Positions 9,129-19,652 of a DNA stretch of 64,000 bases are shown piece by piece. Both the position numbers and the translations under genes were made by a program. How positions within the stretch are numbered: the first letter of the stretch is position 1; each line of letters begins with the position of its first letter. Origin of the DNA: Burkholderia cepacia (lineage in GTDB: Bacteria > Pseudomonadota > Gammaproteobacteria > Burkholderiales > Burkholderiaceae). Below the pieces are notes generated by a model, which saw only the letters and a list, made by a program, of their open reading frames with translations, was not told the DNA's origin and ran no database searches. The stretch spans positions 124,001-188,000 of the forward strand of contig NZ_CP073637.1 of the NCBI RefSeq assembly GCF_029962485.1, read 5' to 3'.

Positions 9129-10283
9129 ATGCGAAGCGCCACCGCGCCCCGTTCGAAATTGCCCGACGTCGGAACGACGATCTTCACGGTGATTGGCCAG
9201 CTGGCCGCTCAGCACGATGCGTTGAACCTGTCGCAAGGCGCGCCGAATTTCGCGCCCGATCCGGCGCTCGTCGAAGGCGTCGCGCGCGCGATGCGCGACG
9301 GCCACAACCAGTACGCGCCGATGGCCGGCGTGATGGCGCTGCGCGAACGGCTCGCCGAGAAGACGGAAGCGCTGTACGGCACACGCTACGACCCGGCCAC
9401 CGAGATCACAGTGATCGCGAGCGCGAGCGAAGGGCTGTACGCGGCGATCAGCGCGCTCGTGCATCCGGGCGACGAGGTGATCTACTTCGAGCCGTCGTTC
9501 GACAGCTATGCGCCGATCGTGCGGCTGCAGGGCGCGACGCCGGTGGCGATCAAGCTGTCGCCCGAGCATTTCCGCGTGAACTGGGATGAAGTGGCCGCGG
9601 CGATCACGTCGCGCACGCGGATGATCATCGTCAACACGCCGCACAACCCGACCGCGACCGTGTTCTCGGCCGACGATCTCGAGCGGCTCGCGCAGCTCAC
9701 GCGCGACACGGGCATCGTTGTGCTGTCCGACGAAGTCTACGAGCACGTCGTGTTCGACGGCGCGCAGCACCAGAGCGTCGCGCGCCACCGCGAGCTGGCC
9801 GAGCGCAGCGTGATCGTGTCGTCGTTCGGCAAGTCGTTCCACGTGACGGGCTGGCGGGTCGGCCATTGCCTCGCGCCGGCCGAACTGATGGACGAGATCC
9901 GCAAGGTGCACCAGTTCATGGTGTTCTCGGCCGATACGCCGATGCAGATCGCGTTCGCGGAGATCCTCGCGCGGCCGGAAAGCTATCTCGGCCTGTCGGC
10001 GTTCTACCAGGCCAAGCGCGACCTGCTCGCGCGCGAGCTGGCCGATTCGCGTTTCGAGCTGCTGCCGAGCGAAGGCTCGTTCTTCATGCTCGCGCGCTTC
10101 CGGCATTTCTCGGATGAAAGCGACAGCGATTTCGTGCTGCGCCTGATCCGCGACGCGCGCGTCGCGACGATTCCGCTGTCGGCGTTCTATACCGACGGCA
10201 CCGATGCCGGCGTGATCCGGCTCAGTTTTTCGAAGGACGACGCGACGCTGGTCGAAGGCGCGCGGCGGCTGCGTTCGCTGTAA
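9129..10283 (+). CDS. PLP-dependent aminotransferase, methionine/kynurenine aminotransferase type (YbdL-like)
   Basis: 384-aa fold-type I aminotransferase. It aligns from memory with E. coli YbdL (methionine aminotransferase): KLPDVGTTIFT at the N-terminus, NLSQGAPNF, NQYAPMAGV, NTPHNPTATV, SDEVYEHV and the PLP lysine in SSFGKSFHVTGW. The start at 9129 has AAGGAG 5-7 bases upstream. It is the first gene of a same-strand run with an amino-acid binding protein and an FAD-linked oxidase, suggesting an amino-acid to 2-oxoacid pathway. Substrate preference (methionine, aromatic or other) cannot be set from sequence alone. Confidence 0.87.
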   Translation: MRSATAPRSKLPDVGTTIFTVIGQLAAQHDALNLSQGAPNFAPDPALVEGVARAMRDGHNQYAPMAGVMALRERLAEKTEALYGTRYDPATEITVIASASEGLYAAISALVHPGDEVIYFEPSFDSYAPIVRLQGATPVAIKLSPEHFRVNWDEVAAAITSRTRMIIVNTPHNPTATVFSADDLERLAQLTRDTGIVVLSDEVYEHVVFDGAQHQSVARHRELAERSVIVSSFGKSFHVTGWRVGHCLAPAELMDEIRKVHQFMVFSADTPMQIAFAEILARPESYLGLSAFYQAKRDLLARELADSRFELLPSEGSFFMLARFRHFSDESDSDFVLRLIRDARVATIPLSAFYTDGTDAGVIRLSFSKDDATLVEGARRLRSL

Positions 10284-10344
10284 GAAACCGGCGACGGGCA
10301 TCCGGCGACGGGCGCGTCGCATCGACCAATCACAGGAGATCACG

Positions 10345-11133
10345 ATGAAGCATACGGCTACCCTGAAACTCGCGTTTGCACTCGCATGCGCAATCGGCTC
10401 CGGCGCGGCGCTCGCTGACGCACAGACGCTGCGTTTCGGCCTTGAAGCGCAATACCCGCCGTTCGAATCGAAAGCGCCGAACGGCGACCTGCAGGGCTTC
10501 GACATCGACGTCGGCAATGCCGTCTGCCAGACGGCGAAGCTGTCGTGCAAATGGGTCGAGACGTCGTTCGACGGCCTGATTCCCGCACTGAAGGGCCGCA
10601 AATTCGACGCGATCAACTCGGCGATGAACGCGACCGAGCAGCGGCGCCAGGCGATCGACTTCACGACGATCATCTACCGCGTGCCGACCCAGCTGATCGC
10701 CCGCACCGGCAGCGGCCTGCTGCCGACGCCCGAATCGCTGAAGGGCAAGCGCGTCGGCGTGCTGCAGGCGTCGATCCAGGAAACCTACGCGAAGGCGCAC
10801 TGGGAGCCGGCCGGCATCGCGATCGTCGCGTACCAGGACCAGAACCAGGCGTACGCGGACCTGGTCGCGGGCCGCCTCGACGCGACGCTCGTGCTTGCGC
10901 CGTCCGGCCAGCGCGGCTTCCTGTCGCGCCCGGACGGCAAGGGCTTCTCGTTCGTCGGCCAGCCCGTGCACGACGACAAGATCCTCGGCAGCGGCATCGC
11001 ATTCGGCCTGCGCAAGGGCGACGACGCACTGAAGGCGAAGCTCGACGCGGCGATCGACAAGCTGAAGGCGGACGGCACGGTGAAGACGCTCGGCCTGAAG
11101 TATTTCGGCGATATCGACATTTCGACCAAGTAA
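10345..11133 (+). CDS. Amino-acid ABC transporter substrate-binding protein (Lys/Arg/Orn-type, family 3)
   Basis: 262-aa periplasmic solute-binding protein. It has a signal peptide (MKHTATLKLAFALACAIGSG..ALA) followed by the family-3 pattern LRFGLEAQYPPFESK, GFDIDVGNAVC, DGLIPALKGRKFDAI and the MNATEQRRQAIDFT hinge segment. A GGAGAT ribosome site lies 7 bases before the ATG. It sits 61 bp after the aminotransferase gene and 13 bp before the FAD oxidase gene, so it is likely in one operon. No cognate permease or ATPase genes are adjacent, so it either supplies a distant transporter or acts as an orphan binder. Confidence 0.88.
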   Translation: MKHTATLKLAFALACAIGSGAALADAQTLRFGLEAQYPPFESKAPNGDLQGFDIDVGNAVCQTAKLSCKWVETSFDGLIPALKGRKFDAINSAMNATEQRRQAIDFTTIIYRVPTQLIARTGSGLLPTPESLKGKRVGVLQASIQETYAKAHWEPAGIAIVAYQDQNQAYADLVAGRLDATLVLAPSGQRGFLSRPDGKGFSFVGQPVHDDKILGSGIAFGLRKGDDALKAKLDAAIDKLKADGTVKTLGLKYFGDIDISTK

Positions 11134-11146
11134 GCGGGGCCGCGCG

Positions 11147-12577
11147 ATGCAGAACCGGGAGACGGTTGCCGCGGGCGGCGAACCGCGCGACGTGCGGCTG
11201 TCGGGCGAGGCGCTCGACGGCGTGCTTGTCGCCGAACTGGGCGAGGCGCTCGTCACGCGTTCTGCCGACATCGATCCGCGCTACTTCACGGCGTACAACG
11301 AGCCGGCCGGCGTGCGGCCGCGCGCGCTGGTACGCCCGCGCAGCGTCGACGACGTGTCGCGCACGCTCGCACTGTGCGCGCGGCTCGGGCAGCCGGTCGT
11401 GCCGCAGGGCGGGCTGACCGGGCTCGCGCATGGCGCGGTCGCGCTCGGCGGCGAGGTCGTGCTGTCGATGGAGCGCTTTGCCGGTATCGAGGCGATCGAC
11501 GTGGCGGCCGGCACGATGACCGTGCGCGCGGGGACGCCGCTGCAGACGGTGCAGGAAGCCGCGGAAGCGGCGGGTTTCACGTTCGGCGTGGATCTCGGCG
11601 CGCGTGGCTCGTGCCAGATCGGCGGCATGCTCGCGACCAATGCGGGCGGCACGCGCGCGATCCGCTACGGAATGATGCGCGAGCAAGTGCTCGGGCTCGA
11701 GGCCGTGCTCGCGGACGGCACGGTCGTGTCGTCGATGAACCGGATGCTGAAGAACAACGCGGGCTACGACCTGAAGCAGTTGTTCATCGGCAGCGAGGGG
11801 ACGCTCGGCGTCGTCACGCGCGCGGTGTTGCGGCTGCATCCGCTGCTCGCCGTGCCGGCTACCGCGCTTTGCCGTGTGCGCGATTACGACGCGGTGGTCG
11901 CGCTGTGGAACCGCGTGCGCACGTTGCCGGAAGTCGTCAGTTTCGAAGCGATGTGGCCGGCGTTCTACGATTACGTCGCGCGTCATACGCCGGGCGTCTC
12001 GGCGCCGTTCGTCGGCGACGATGGCTTCGCGGTGCTGATCGAATGCGCGACGAGCGCACCCGGCGGCGATGCGCACGAGGCGCTGGAAGCGGGCCTCGCG
12101 GCCGGGTTCGATGCCGGGCTGGTGGACGACGCGGTGCTCGCGACGTCGGAGCGGCAGGCGCGCGACCTGTGGACGCTGCGTGAAGGTCTCGCAATCGATG
12201 CGCTGCCGCATCTCGTCAATTTCGACGTGAGTTTGCCGACGGGTGAACTCGGCGCGTTCGCCGAACGCTGCGAGGCGGCACTGCGGGCGCGTTGGCCGGA
12301 CGTCACATGCCTGTTCTTCGGCCACGTCGGCGATGGCAACGTGCATATCGGCGTATCGCTGGCCGGGATGAGCGACGCGGACCTCGATGCGCTCGATCAC
12401 TGCGTGTACGCGGTCGTGCGCGACATGGGCGGCTCGGTGTCGGCCGAGCACGGGATCGGCGTGCTCAAGCGCCCTTATCTCGCGCACACGCGCAGCGATG
12501 CGGAAATCGGGCTGATGCGACGCCTGAAGGCCGCGCTGGACCCGCACGGCATCCTCAATCCCGGCAAGGTACTTTGA
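11147..12577 (+). CDS. FAD-binding oxidoreductase, GlcD / D-2-hydroxyacid dehydrogenase family
   Basis: 476-aa flavoprotein of the vanillyl-alcohol-oxidase fold. Visible: the PCMH-type FAD domain (VVPQGGLTGLAHGAV, GARGSCQIGGMLATNAGG, LKNNAGYDLKQLFIGSEGTLGV) and the C-terminal cap ending with FGHVGDGNVH, SAEHGIGVLK and LDPHGILNPGKVL. These are the hallmarks of the glycolate oxidase GlcD, D-lactate and D-2-hydroxyglutarate dehydrogenase group, which oxidise 2-hydroxyacids to 2-oxoacids. The gene starts 13 bp after the binding-protein gene. Together with the upstream aminotransferase it could feed or drain a 2-oxoacid pool, but the substrate is not predictable. No GlcE or GlcF partner is present. 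Confidence 0.85.
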   Translation: MQNRETVAAGGEPRDVRLSGEALDGVLVAELGEALVTRSADIDPRYFTAYNEPAGVRPRALVRPRSVDDVSRTLALCARLGQPVVPQGGLTGLAHGAVALGGEVVLSMERFAGIEAIDVAAGTMTVRAGTPLQTVQEAAEAAGFTFGVDLGARGSCQIGGMLATNAGGTRAIRYGMMREQVLGLEAVLADGTVVSSMNRMLKNNAGYDLKQLFIGSEGTLGVVTRAVLRLHPLLAVPATALCRVRDYDAVVALWNRVRTLPEVVSFEAMWPAFYDYVARHTPGVSAPFVGDDGFAVLIECATSAPGGDAHEALEAGLAAGFDAGLVDDAVLATSERQARDLWTLREGLAIDALPHLVNFDVSLPTGELGAFAERCEAALRARWPDVTCLFFGHVGDGNVHIGVSLAGMSDADLDALDHCVYAVVRDMGGSVSAEHGIGVLKRPYLAHTRSDAEIGLMRRLKAALDPHGILNPGKVL

Positions 12578-12580
12578 CAG

Positions 12581-12611
12581 GGTCGATTCCCGTGACTGAC
12601 GGGAATCGACC
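12581..12611. terminator. Perfect 13-bp hairpin between convergent genes
   Basis: GGTCGATTCCCGT, 5-base loop, ACGGGAATCGACC, lying 3 bases after the FAD oxidase stop and 11 bases before the PadR gene end. There is no T-run, so it may act with Rho or as an RNA 3' end stabiliser rather than a classical terminator. Confidence 0.6.
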
Positions 12612-12622
12612 TGCGTGACACG

Positions 12623-13195
12623 TCAGCCGTCCACCCAGCGCAGCGCGCCGATCTTCAGGTGTTCGACGACGCTGCGTGCCCAATCGAGCTCCGCATTGAG
12701 CAGCACCAGCGCATGTTCGTTCTGCAGCAGGAACAGGCGCGGCACCTGGTCGGCCTGCGCGGTGGCGCGCAGCGCTTCCAGCCGTTCGCGTTCGGCGTCG
12801 AGCCGCGCGATCCGCAGTTCGAGTTGATGGCGGGCATCTTCGGCATCGAGCAGCGGCAGGAACGCGAGGCCGGCGCCGAACACCGGGAATTCACGCGCGG
12901 GCTCCGCGAGCAGCGCATGCAGCCACGCCTGTCCCGCCGTGTGCCCGGCTTCGGTCAGCGCATACAGCGTGCGCTCCGGAAACGCGCCGTCGCGCTCGGT
13001 GTCGTGCACGGCGATCAGCCCGTCGCGCAGCAACCGGTCGATCGTCTGGTAGAGGCTCGTGCGCTGCCGCACGTTGACGACTTCGTCGTGTCCGCGGGCC
13101 TTCAGTTGCTGCAGCATCCCGTACGGATGCATGGGCGTTTCGGTGAGCGTCGCGAGGACGGCCAGCGCGAGCGGGGATGGGCGGCTCGTGGACAT
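12623..13195 (-). CDS. PadR family transcriptional regulator
   Basis: 190-aa protein with an N-terminal PadR winged helix (ALAVLATLTETPMHPYGMLQQLKARG, then TSLYQTIDRLLRDGLI and the wing ALTEAGH) and a longer C-terminal helical region (RHQLELRIARLDAERERLEALR) typical of the dimerising domain. The start at 13195 is followed upstream by a strikingly AT-rich 60 bp that includes an inverted repeat. It lies on the same strand as cadR, 68 bp downstream of it. The regulated gene is not evident; autoregulation is the usual default for PadR proteins. Confidence 0.87.
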   Translation of the reverse strand: MSTSRPSPLALAVLATLTETPMHPYGMLQQLKARGHDEVVNVRQRTSLYQTIDRLLRDGLIAVHDTERDGAFPERTLYALTEAGHTAGQAWLHALLAEPAREFPVFGAGLAFLPLLDAEDARHQLELRIARLDAERERLEALRATAQADQVPRLFLLQNEHALVLLNAELDWARSVVEHLKIGALRWVDG

Positions 13196-13196
13196 G

Positions 13197-13232
13197 AATA
13201 GTTAGTTAATATCTAGTAAGAATATAACTATT
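13197..13232. promoter_or_regulatory. Candidate PadR operator (inverted repeat)
   Basis: AATAGTTA (13197-13204), 20-base spacer, TAACTATT (13225-13232): a perfect 8-bp inverted repeat starting 2 bases upstream of the PadR start codon, in an AT-rich island within very GC-rich surroundings. The sequence is seen directly; its role as operator is inference. Confidence 0.45.
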
Positions 13233-13263
13233 CTCATCGATACTATCTTATTTCACAAGGGTT

Positions 13264-13695
13264 TCAGCCGAGGTGCGATCGCTTGGCAGCCGGCGCGACG
13301 GTTTCCATCGTCGCGAGACCATGCACGATTCCGCAATCCTCGACCGAATGCTCGCCGACGCATTGGCGGCGCAATTCGGTGAGCTGGTCGCGCAGATGCG
13401 TGAGTTCCGCGAGGCGCGCATCGACGTGCCCGATGTGATCGTCGAGCAGCGAATTGATCGAATCGCAGCGGTCGGCCGGGGTGTCGGTGAGCTGCAGCAG
13501 CGCGCGGATTTCATCGTGCGCCATGTCGAGCGCGCGGCAGTTGCGGATGAAGCGCAGCCGTTCGACGTGCACGTCGGTGTAGTTGCGGTAGTTCGAGTCG
13601 GTGCGCTCCGCATCCGGCATCAGCCCCTCTTTCTCGTAGAAACGGATCGTCTCGGGGGTGCAACGGGCCGCTTTGGCCAGTTCGCCAATCTTCAT
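13264..13695 (-). CDS. cadR: MerR-family Cd(II)/Pb(II)-responsive regulator CadR
   Basis: 143-aa MerR-type activator. The N-terminus has the winged HTH (MKIGELAKAARCTPETIRFYEKEGL), and the three metal-site cysteines are C77 (DRCDSINSLL), C112 (RRQCVGE) and C121 (VEDCGI), matching the CadR/PbrR pattern. It lacks the long His-rich tail of some CadR proteins. It is divergent from the metal ATPase gene, and the shared 81-bp region contains a MerR-type promoter with a 19-bp spacer. It should repress and, with cadmium, lead or zinc, activate cadA by DNA distortion. Confidence 0.93.
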   Translation of the reverse strand: MKIGELAKAARCTPETIRFYEKEGLMPDAERTDSNYRNYTDVHVERLRFIRNCRALDMAHDEIRALLQLTDTPADRCDSINSLLDDHIGHVDARLAELTHLRDQLTELRRQCVGEHSVEDCGIVHGLATMETVAPAAKRSHLG

Positions 13696-13715
13696 GCCTT
13701 TCTCCCGTGTAAGGG

Positions 13716-13746
13716 TTGACCTTGTAGTGGCTTCAGGGTGTTAACT
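13716..13746 (+). promoter_or_regulatory. cadA promoter with CadR operator
   Basis: TTGACC (13716-13721) and TTAACT (13741-13746) are separated by 19 bp, the over-long spacing used by MerR-family activators. The spacer holds an imperfect dyad, ACCTTGTAG..TTCAGGGT (13719-13739), closely resembling known CadR/PbrR operators. AAAGGAGGT follows at 13765-13773 just before the cadA start. Confidence 0.85.
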
Positions 13747-13776
13747 CTACACCGTCAAGCCACAAAGGAGGTTGTC

Positions 13777-16389
<2,613 letters not shown>

Positions 16390-16399
16390 GGAGCGGGCG

Positions 16400-16777
16400 A
16401 TGAGCTTTCTGAAACGAATCCTGGGCGGCCACGGCGGTGGCCATGGCAGCGGGCACGGCAACGGCGGCAGCGGTGGTCACGGCGGCGGCGGGCATCACGG
16501 CGGGCAGCGCCGGGACGGGCAGGGTGGCCACGACGCACGCGGCCGCGATCGCCATGGCTGGGGCTGGCAGGCGCCGGCCGACGCGAATGGCGGGCAGGGC
16601 GGCAACGTGCCGCTGAGCCAGCTCGCGTGTGCGGGCTGCGGCGCGCTCAACGCGGCGGACGCGCGTTTCTGCGCGCAGTGCGGCGCGGCGCAACGCAGCC
16701 GGGCTTGCGGCCGCTGCCACACCGCGCTGGCGGCCGACGCACGCTTCTGCCCCGGGTGCGGGACGCAGGCGACGTAA
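16400..16777 (+). CDS. Gly/His-rich zinc-ribbon protein
   Basis: 125-aa protein. The first half is Gly/His-rich (GGHGGGHGSGHGNGG and similar), a plausible soft or borderline metal-binding segment. The second half is a double zinc ribbon with CAGC, CAQC, CGRC and CPGC pairs (four CxxC motifs). The start lies 10 bp after the cadA stop with GGAGCGGG upstream, so it is almost certainly in the cadA operon. I recognise no characterised homologue. Location suggests metal buffering, or a regulatory or chaperone role in Cd/Zn resistance. A terminator-like hairpin follows. Confidence 0.8.
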   Translation: MSFLKRILGGHGGGHGSGHGNGGSGGHGGGGHHGGQRRDGQGGHDARGRDRHGWGWQAPADANGGQGGNVPLSQLACAGCGALNAADARFCAQCGAAQRSRACGRCHTALAADARFCPGCGTQAT

Positions 16778-16795
16778 CAAGCATGCTGCTCATTT

Positions 16796-16826
16796 GCGCC
16801 GGCCGGGCATGAACATCGGCCGGCGC
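16796..16826 (+). terminator. Hairpin after the cadA operon
   Basis: GCGCCGGCCG, 11-base loop, CGGCCGGCGC (10 bp), followed by GCTTCGTTT. It lies 18 bp after the zinc-ribbon stop, between convergent genes. Confidence 0.6.
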
Positions 16827-16860
16827 GCTTCGTTTCACGGCCGGCGCAGCGGCCCGTCGC

Positions 16861-17340
16861 TCAGCGCAACGGCAGGTGGATCTCGGTACGCAGGTCGGCC
16901 GGCGCCGCGTCCATCGGCGTATTGAGGTAGAGCTCGAACGGCGGCGCGTCGACGGCCTCGCGGCCCGAATGACGCAGCCAGTCGCCATAGAGCCACTGGT
17001 AGGCCGACTTCAGGTCCGCATACGGCCCCGTATGCAGCAGCACCGCGTATTCGCCGCCCGCGACCGTCGCGCGTTCGACCGGCGGCACGGGCTCGACGTC
17101 CGGCGCGCCGTCGGCCGGCATGAAGCACGCCTTCGCGCGCAGCTGCGCTTCGGGCGTCGTGTCCGGATCGTCGTAGAAAATACCGATCATCTTCGCGCCC
17201 GGGCCGATCAGCCCATGCTGCCCGACCCAGGCGCCGATCCGCCCGAACGCCTCGCCGACCTTCATGTACGCGCCGGTGTGCGTCACCGCGTAGCCACGCA
17301 GTTCCGGCAGCCGCCGGATTTCGACTTCGTGCTTGAACAT
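16861..17340 (-). CDS. GyrI-like small-molecule-binding domain ORF (C-terminal part of a broken AraC-type regulator)
   Basis: 159-aa open frame beginning MFKHEVEIRRLPELRGYAVTHTGAYMKVGEAF, the GyrI/SOUL-type effector domain that normally forms the C-terminal half of AraC/GyrI regulators such as Rob-like proteins. A purine-rich GAGAGGAAG sequence sits just before the ATG at 17340, so it might be translated alone. The same frame runs a short way upstream as linker sequence (PPAQHRRAGVHRPIYPLQRGEED) and then meets a frameshift. As an independent protein it could bind small molecules but would lack DNA binding. Confidence 0.5.
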   Translation of the reverse strand: MFKHEVEIRRLPELRGYAVTHTGAYMKVGEAFGRIGAWVGQHGLIGPGAKMIGIFYDDPDTTPEAQLRAKACFMPADGAPDVEPVPPVERATVAGGEYAVLLHTGPYADLKSAYQWLYGDWLRHSGREAVDAPPFELYLNTPMDAAPADLRTEIHLPLR

Positions 17341-17690
17341 GTCTTCCTCTCCTCTCTGTAGCGGATAGATCGGCCGGTGGACGCCGGCGCGCCGGTGCTG
17401 CGCAGGCGGCACGGAACGCCCGCGCGAACGCGTGCGCCGAACCGTAGCCCGCCCGCCGCGCGATCTCGTCGATCGGCCGTGCAGTGCACACGAGATCCTC
17501 GAACGGGCGCACGGATCCGCATCCGCCGCACCGCCAGCACGATCGACTCGCCGTACGGCGCGCGGTACACGCGTTGCCAGTGAACCGGCGACAGGCACGC
17601 GACTTCGGCAAGCCGGTTCAGGTCGAGCGGGCCGTCGAGATGCGAGCGGACGGTTTCCGAACGCGCGCCACGCGCGCCGCATAGCGGATC
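16861..17690 (-). pseudogene. AraC/GyrI-type transcriptional regulator disrupted by three apparent frameshifts
   Basis: The protein can be reassembled only by switching frames. About 17665-17690 reads IRYAARVARV in one frame. 17514-17642 reads HLDGPLDLNRLAEVACLSP...RRMRI (first helix-turn-helix) in a second frame. 17393-17509 returns to the first frame with FEDLVCTARPIDEIARRAGYG (second HTH helix region). From about 17412 down to 16861 a third frame carries PPAQHRRAG linker and the GyrI-like domain. Order and spacing match intact AraC/GyrI regulators of about 290 aa, so small indels rather than large deletions are implied. No convincing start codon is in frame at the 5' end. Either a decayed gene or a cluster of sequence errors; three events in 300 bp make decay more likely. 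Confidence 0.75.
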
Positions 17691-18001
17691 CACGCGGGTT
17701 TGTCGGCTTTCGTTTCGGCTGTCGTCGACGTGTCCGGGCAAGAACCGAAGCCACGGTATCACGGGCCGAATGGATAAATCTTGCGGAAATGCGTAGTCAT
17801 CCTGAATCCGCCCCTTTTTAATTTTGCCGAAATGGGGTCTTGCCCCCCTGCGATCTATGACTAAAGTTAAAGACGGTGAAATCGGGTGATCGCGTCATTT
17901 TTCTCGGGTAAGTTGCTCGAACCGGTCAGCACGCTTTTCGAAGTACGCAGGTAGTTCGTCGATGTTCAATCGCAACACCACGTTTTTCGGGAGAAGAAGA
18001 A
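17691..18001. other. Intergenic region, no gene seen
   Basis: Divergent gap between the broken AraC-type gene and the mechanosensitive-channel gene. It contains a moderately AT-rich stretch (17805-17880) that could hold the channel promoter, but no confident -35/-10 pair, hairpin or conserved small ORF was found. GGGAGAAGAAG at 17990-18000 is the channel gene's ribosome site. Confidence 0.6.
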
Positions 18002-19465
18002 ATGGATGCTTCCAGCTTCATCACGTCGCTGCAGGCCACGCTAGGCGGATACCTGCCCAAGATCGCCGGCGCGATCGGCATCCTGGTGATCGGCTGGCTG
18101 ATCGCCGTGGTGGTGCGGGCCGGCGCGCTGCGCCTGCTCAACGCGCTGAAGGTCGACAAGCGGATCACCGACAGCACCGGCCAGGGCGCGTGCGTCGAGC
18201 GCATCATCGCCGGCGGGCTGTTCTGGCTCGTGCTGCTCGTCACCGCGGTGGGCATCTTCAACGTGCTCAACCTGTACGCGGTCTCCAATCCGTTCTCGCT
18301 GCTCGTCACGCACATCGTCAACTATCTGCCGAACCTGATCGGCGGCGCGGCGCTGACGCTGATCGCGTGGCTGATCGCGTCGCTGCTGCGCAGCCTCGCG
18401 AACCGCGCGCTGAAGGCCAGCAAGATCGACGACAAGCTGTCCGAAGGCGCCGGCATGCAGCCGATGAGCGGCTATCTCGGCGACGTGCTGTTCTGGCTCG
18501 TGATCCTGATGTTCCTGCCGGCGATCCTCGCGTCGTTCGCGCTGTCGGGCCTGCTGTCGCCGGTGCAGGGGATGGTCGACAAGCTGCTCGCGATCGTGCC
18601 GAACCTGTTCGCGGCCGCGGTGATCGGCTTCGTCGGCTGGATCGTCGCGCGCGTGCTGCGCGGTCTCGTGACGAACCTGCTCGTCGCCGCCGGCGCCGAT
18701 CGCCTCACGCAGCGTCTCGACAGCCCGACGCCCGTGCGCGTGTCGAGCCTGATCGGCACGATCGTCTACGTGTTCGTGTTCGTGCCGACGCTGATCTCCG
18801 CGCTCGACGCGCTGAAGATCGAAGCGATCTCGATCCCCGCGACCAACATGCTGAACCAGTTCCTCGGCGCGGTGCCGGACATCGTCGCGGCGATCGTGAT
18901 CGTGCTCGTCACGTTCTACTTCGCGCGCTTCGTCGCCTCGCTCGCGCAGAAGCTGCTGGAAGCCGCCGGCGTCGACGGGCTGCCGACCGTGCTCGGCGTC
19001 GAGCGCGTGTTCTCGGGCATCCTGCAGCCGTCGGTGCTGGTCGCGCGGCTGATCGTGTTCTTCGCGATGCTGTTCGCGTCGGTCGAAGCCGCGAACCGGC
19101 TCGGCTTCTCGCAGGTGCGTGACGTCGTCACGCTGTTCATCGAATTCGGCGGCCACGTGCTGATGGGCGGCGTGATCCTCGTGATCGGCGTGTGGCTCGC
19201 GGGCCTTGCGCGCCGCGTGATCGAGCAGGCCGACCGGGAACACAGCGTGCTGTTCGCGCGCATCGCGCAATTCGCGATCCTCGGCCTCGTGTTCGCGATG
19301 GGGCTGCGCGCGATGGGCATCGCGAACGAGATCGTCCAGCTCGCGTTCGGCCTCGTGCTCGGCGCGATCGCGGTGGCGGTGGCGCTGTCGTTCGGCCTCG
19401 GCGGCCGCGAGGCGGCCGGCAAGCTGCTCGACCGCTGGTTCAACCAGCGCGGCGGCGGGCAGTAA
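18002..19465 (+). CDS. Mechanosensitive ion channel family protein (CmpX-like, repeated TM helices)
   Basis: 487-aa inner-membrane protein with about ten hydrophobic segments arranged as repeats (IAGAIGILVIGWLIAVVVR, LIGGAALTLIAWLIASLL, LFAAAVIGFVGWIVARVL, IVAAIVIVLVTFYFARFVA). These are the conserved TM-helix repeats of the CmpX-type small-conductance mechanosensitive channel relatives. It lacks the soluble MscS beta domain at the C-terminus, ending in a polar GGREAAGKLLDRW tail. A purine-rich ribosome site lies directly upstream. It stands alone with a hairpin after it. The role in osmotic or envelope-stress adaptation is a family-level inference. Confidence 0.82.
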   Translation: MDASSFITSLQATLGGYLPKIAGAIGILVIGWLIAVVVRAGALRLLNALKVDKRITDSTGQGACVERIIAGGLFWLVLLVTAVGIFNVLNLYAVSNPFSLLVTHIVNYLPNLIGGAALTLIAWLIASLLRSLANRALKASKIDDKLSEGAGMQPMSGYLGDVLFWLVILMFLPAILASFALSGLLSPVQGMVDKLLAIVPNLFAAAVIGFVGWIVARVLRGLVTNLLVAAGADRLTQRLDSPTPVRVSSLIGTIVYVFVFVPTLISALDALKIEAISIPATNMLNQFLGAVPDIVAAIVIVLVTFYFARFVASLAQKLLEAAGVDGLPTVLGVERVFSGILQPSVLVARLIVFFAMLFASVEAANRLGFSQVRDVVTLFIEFGGHVLMGGVILVIGVWLAGLARRVIEQADREHSVLFARIAQFAILGLVFAMGLRAMGIANEIVQLAFGLVLGAIAVAVALSFGLGGREAAGKLLDRWFNQRGGGQ

Positions 19466-19472
19466 GCACGGG

Positions 19473-19502
19473 CGATCCGGCCCGCGTCGTGCGGCCGGAT
19501 CG
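19473..19502 (+). terminator. Hairpin after the channel gene
   Basis: CGATCCGGCC, 10-base loop, GGCCGGATCG: a perfect 10-bp inverted repeat 7 bases after the stop, with only a short T-containing tail. Confidence 0.55.
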
Positions 19503-19652
19503 TCGTTGCAACCCGCGCGGCCGGTGTTTCCGCAAGCGAAATGTCAGCCGCGATCTTTGCCGAATTTCGATAACACGTCGTTTAATGACTCTCTAGCATC
19601 GATTCTCAGTCGCGCTGGCCGGCAGGCCCGGCGCCTTTGAGGAGAGAGTCCG

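Noticed and set aside
19473..19652. Sigma-54 promoter for eat
   Set aside because: GG-rich sequences such as TGGCCGGCAGG occur, but no GC at the required -12 spacing was found, unlike the exaC and eutR regions.
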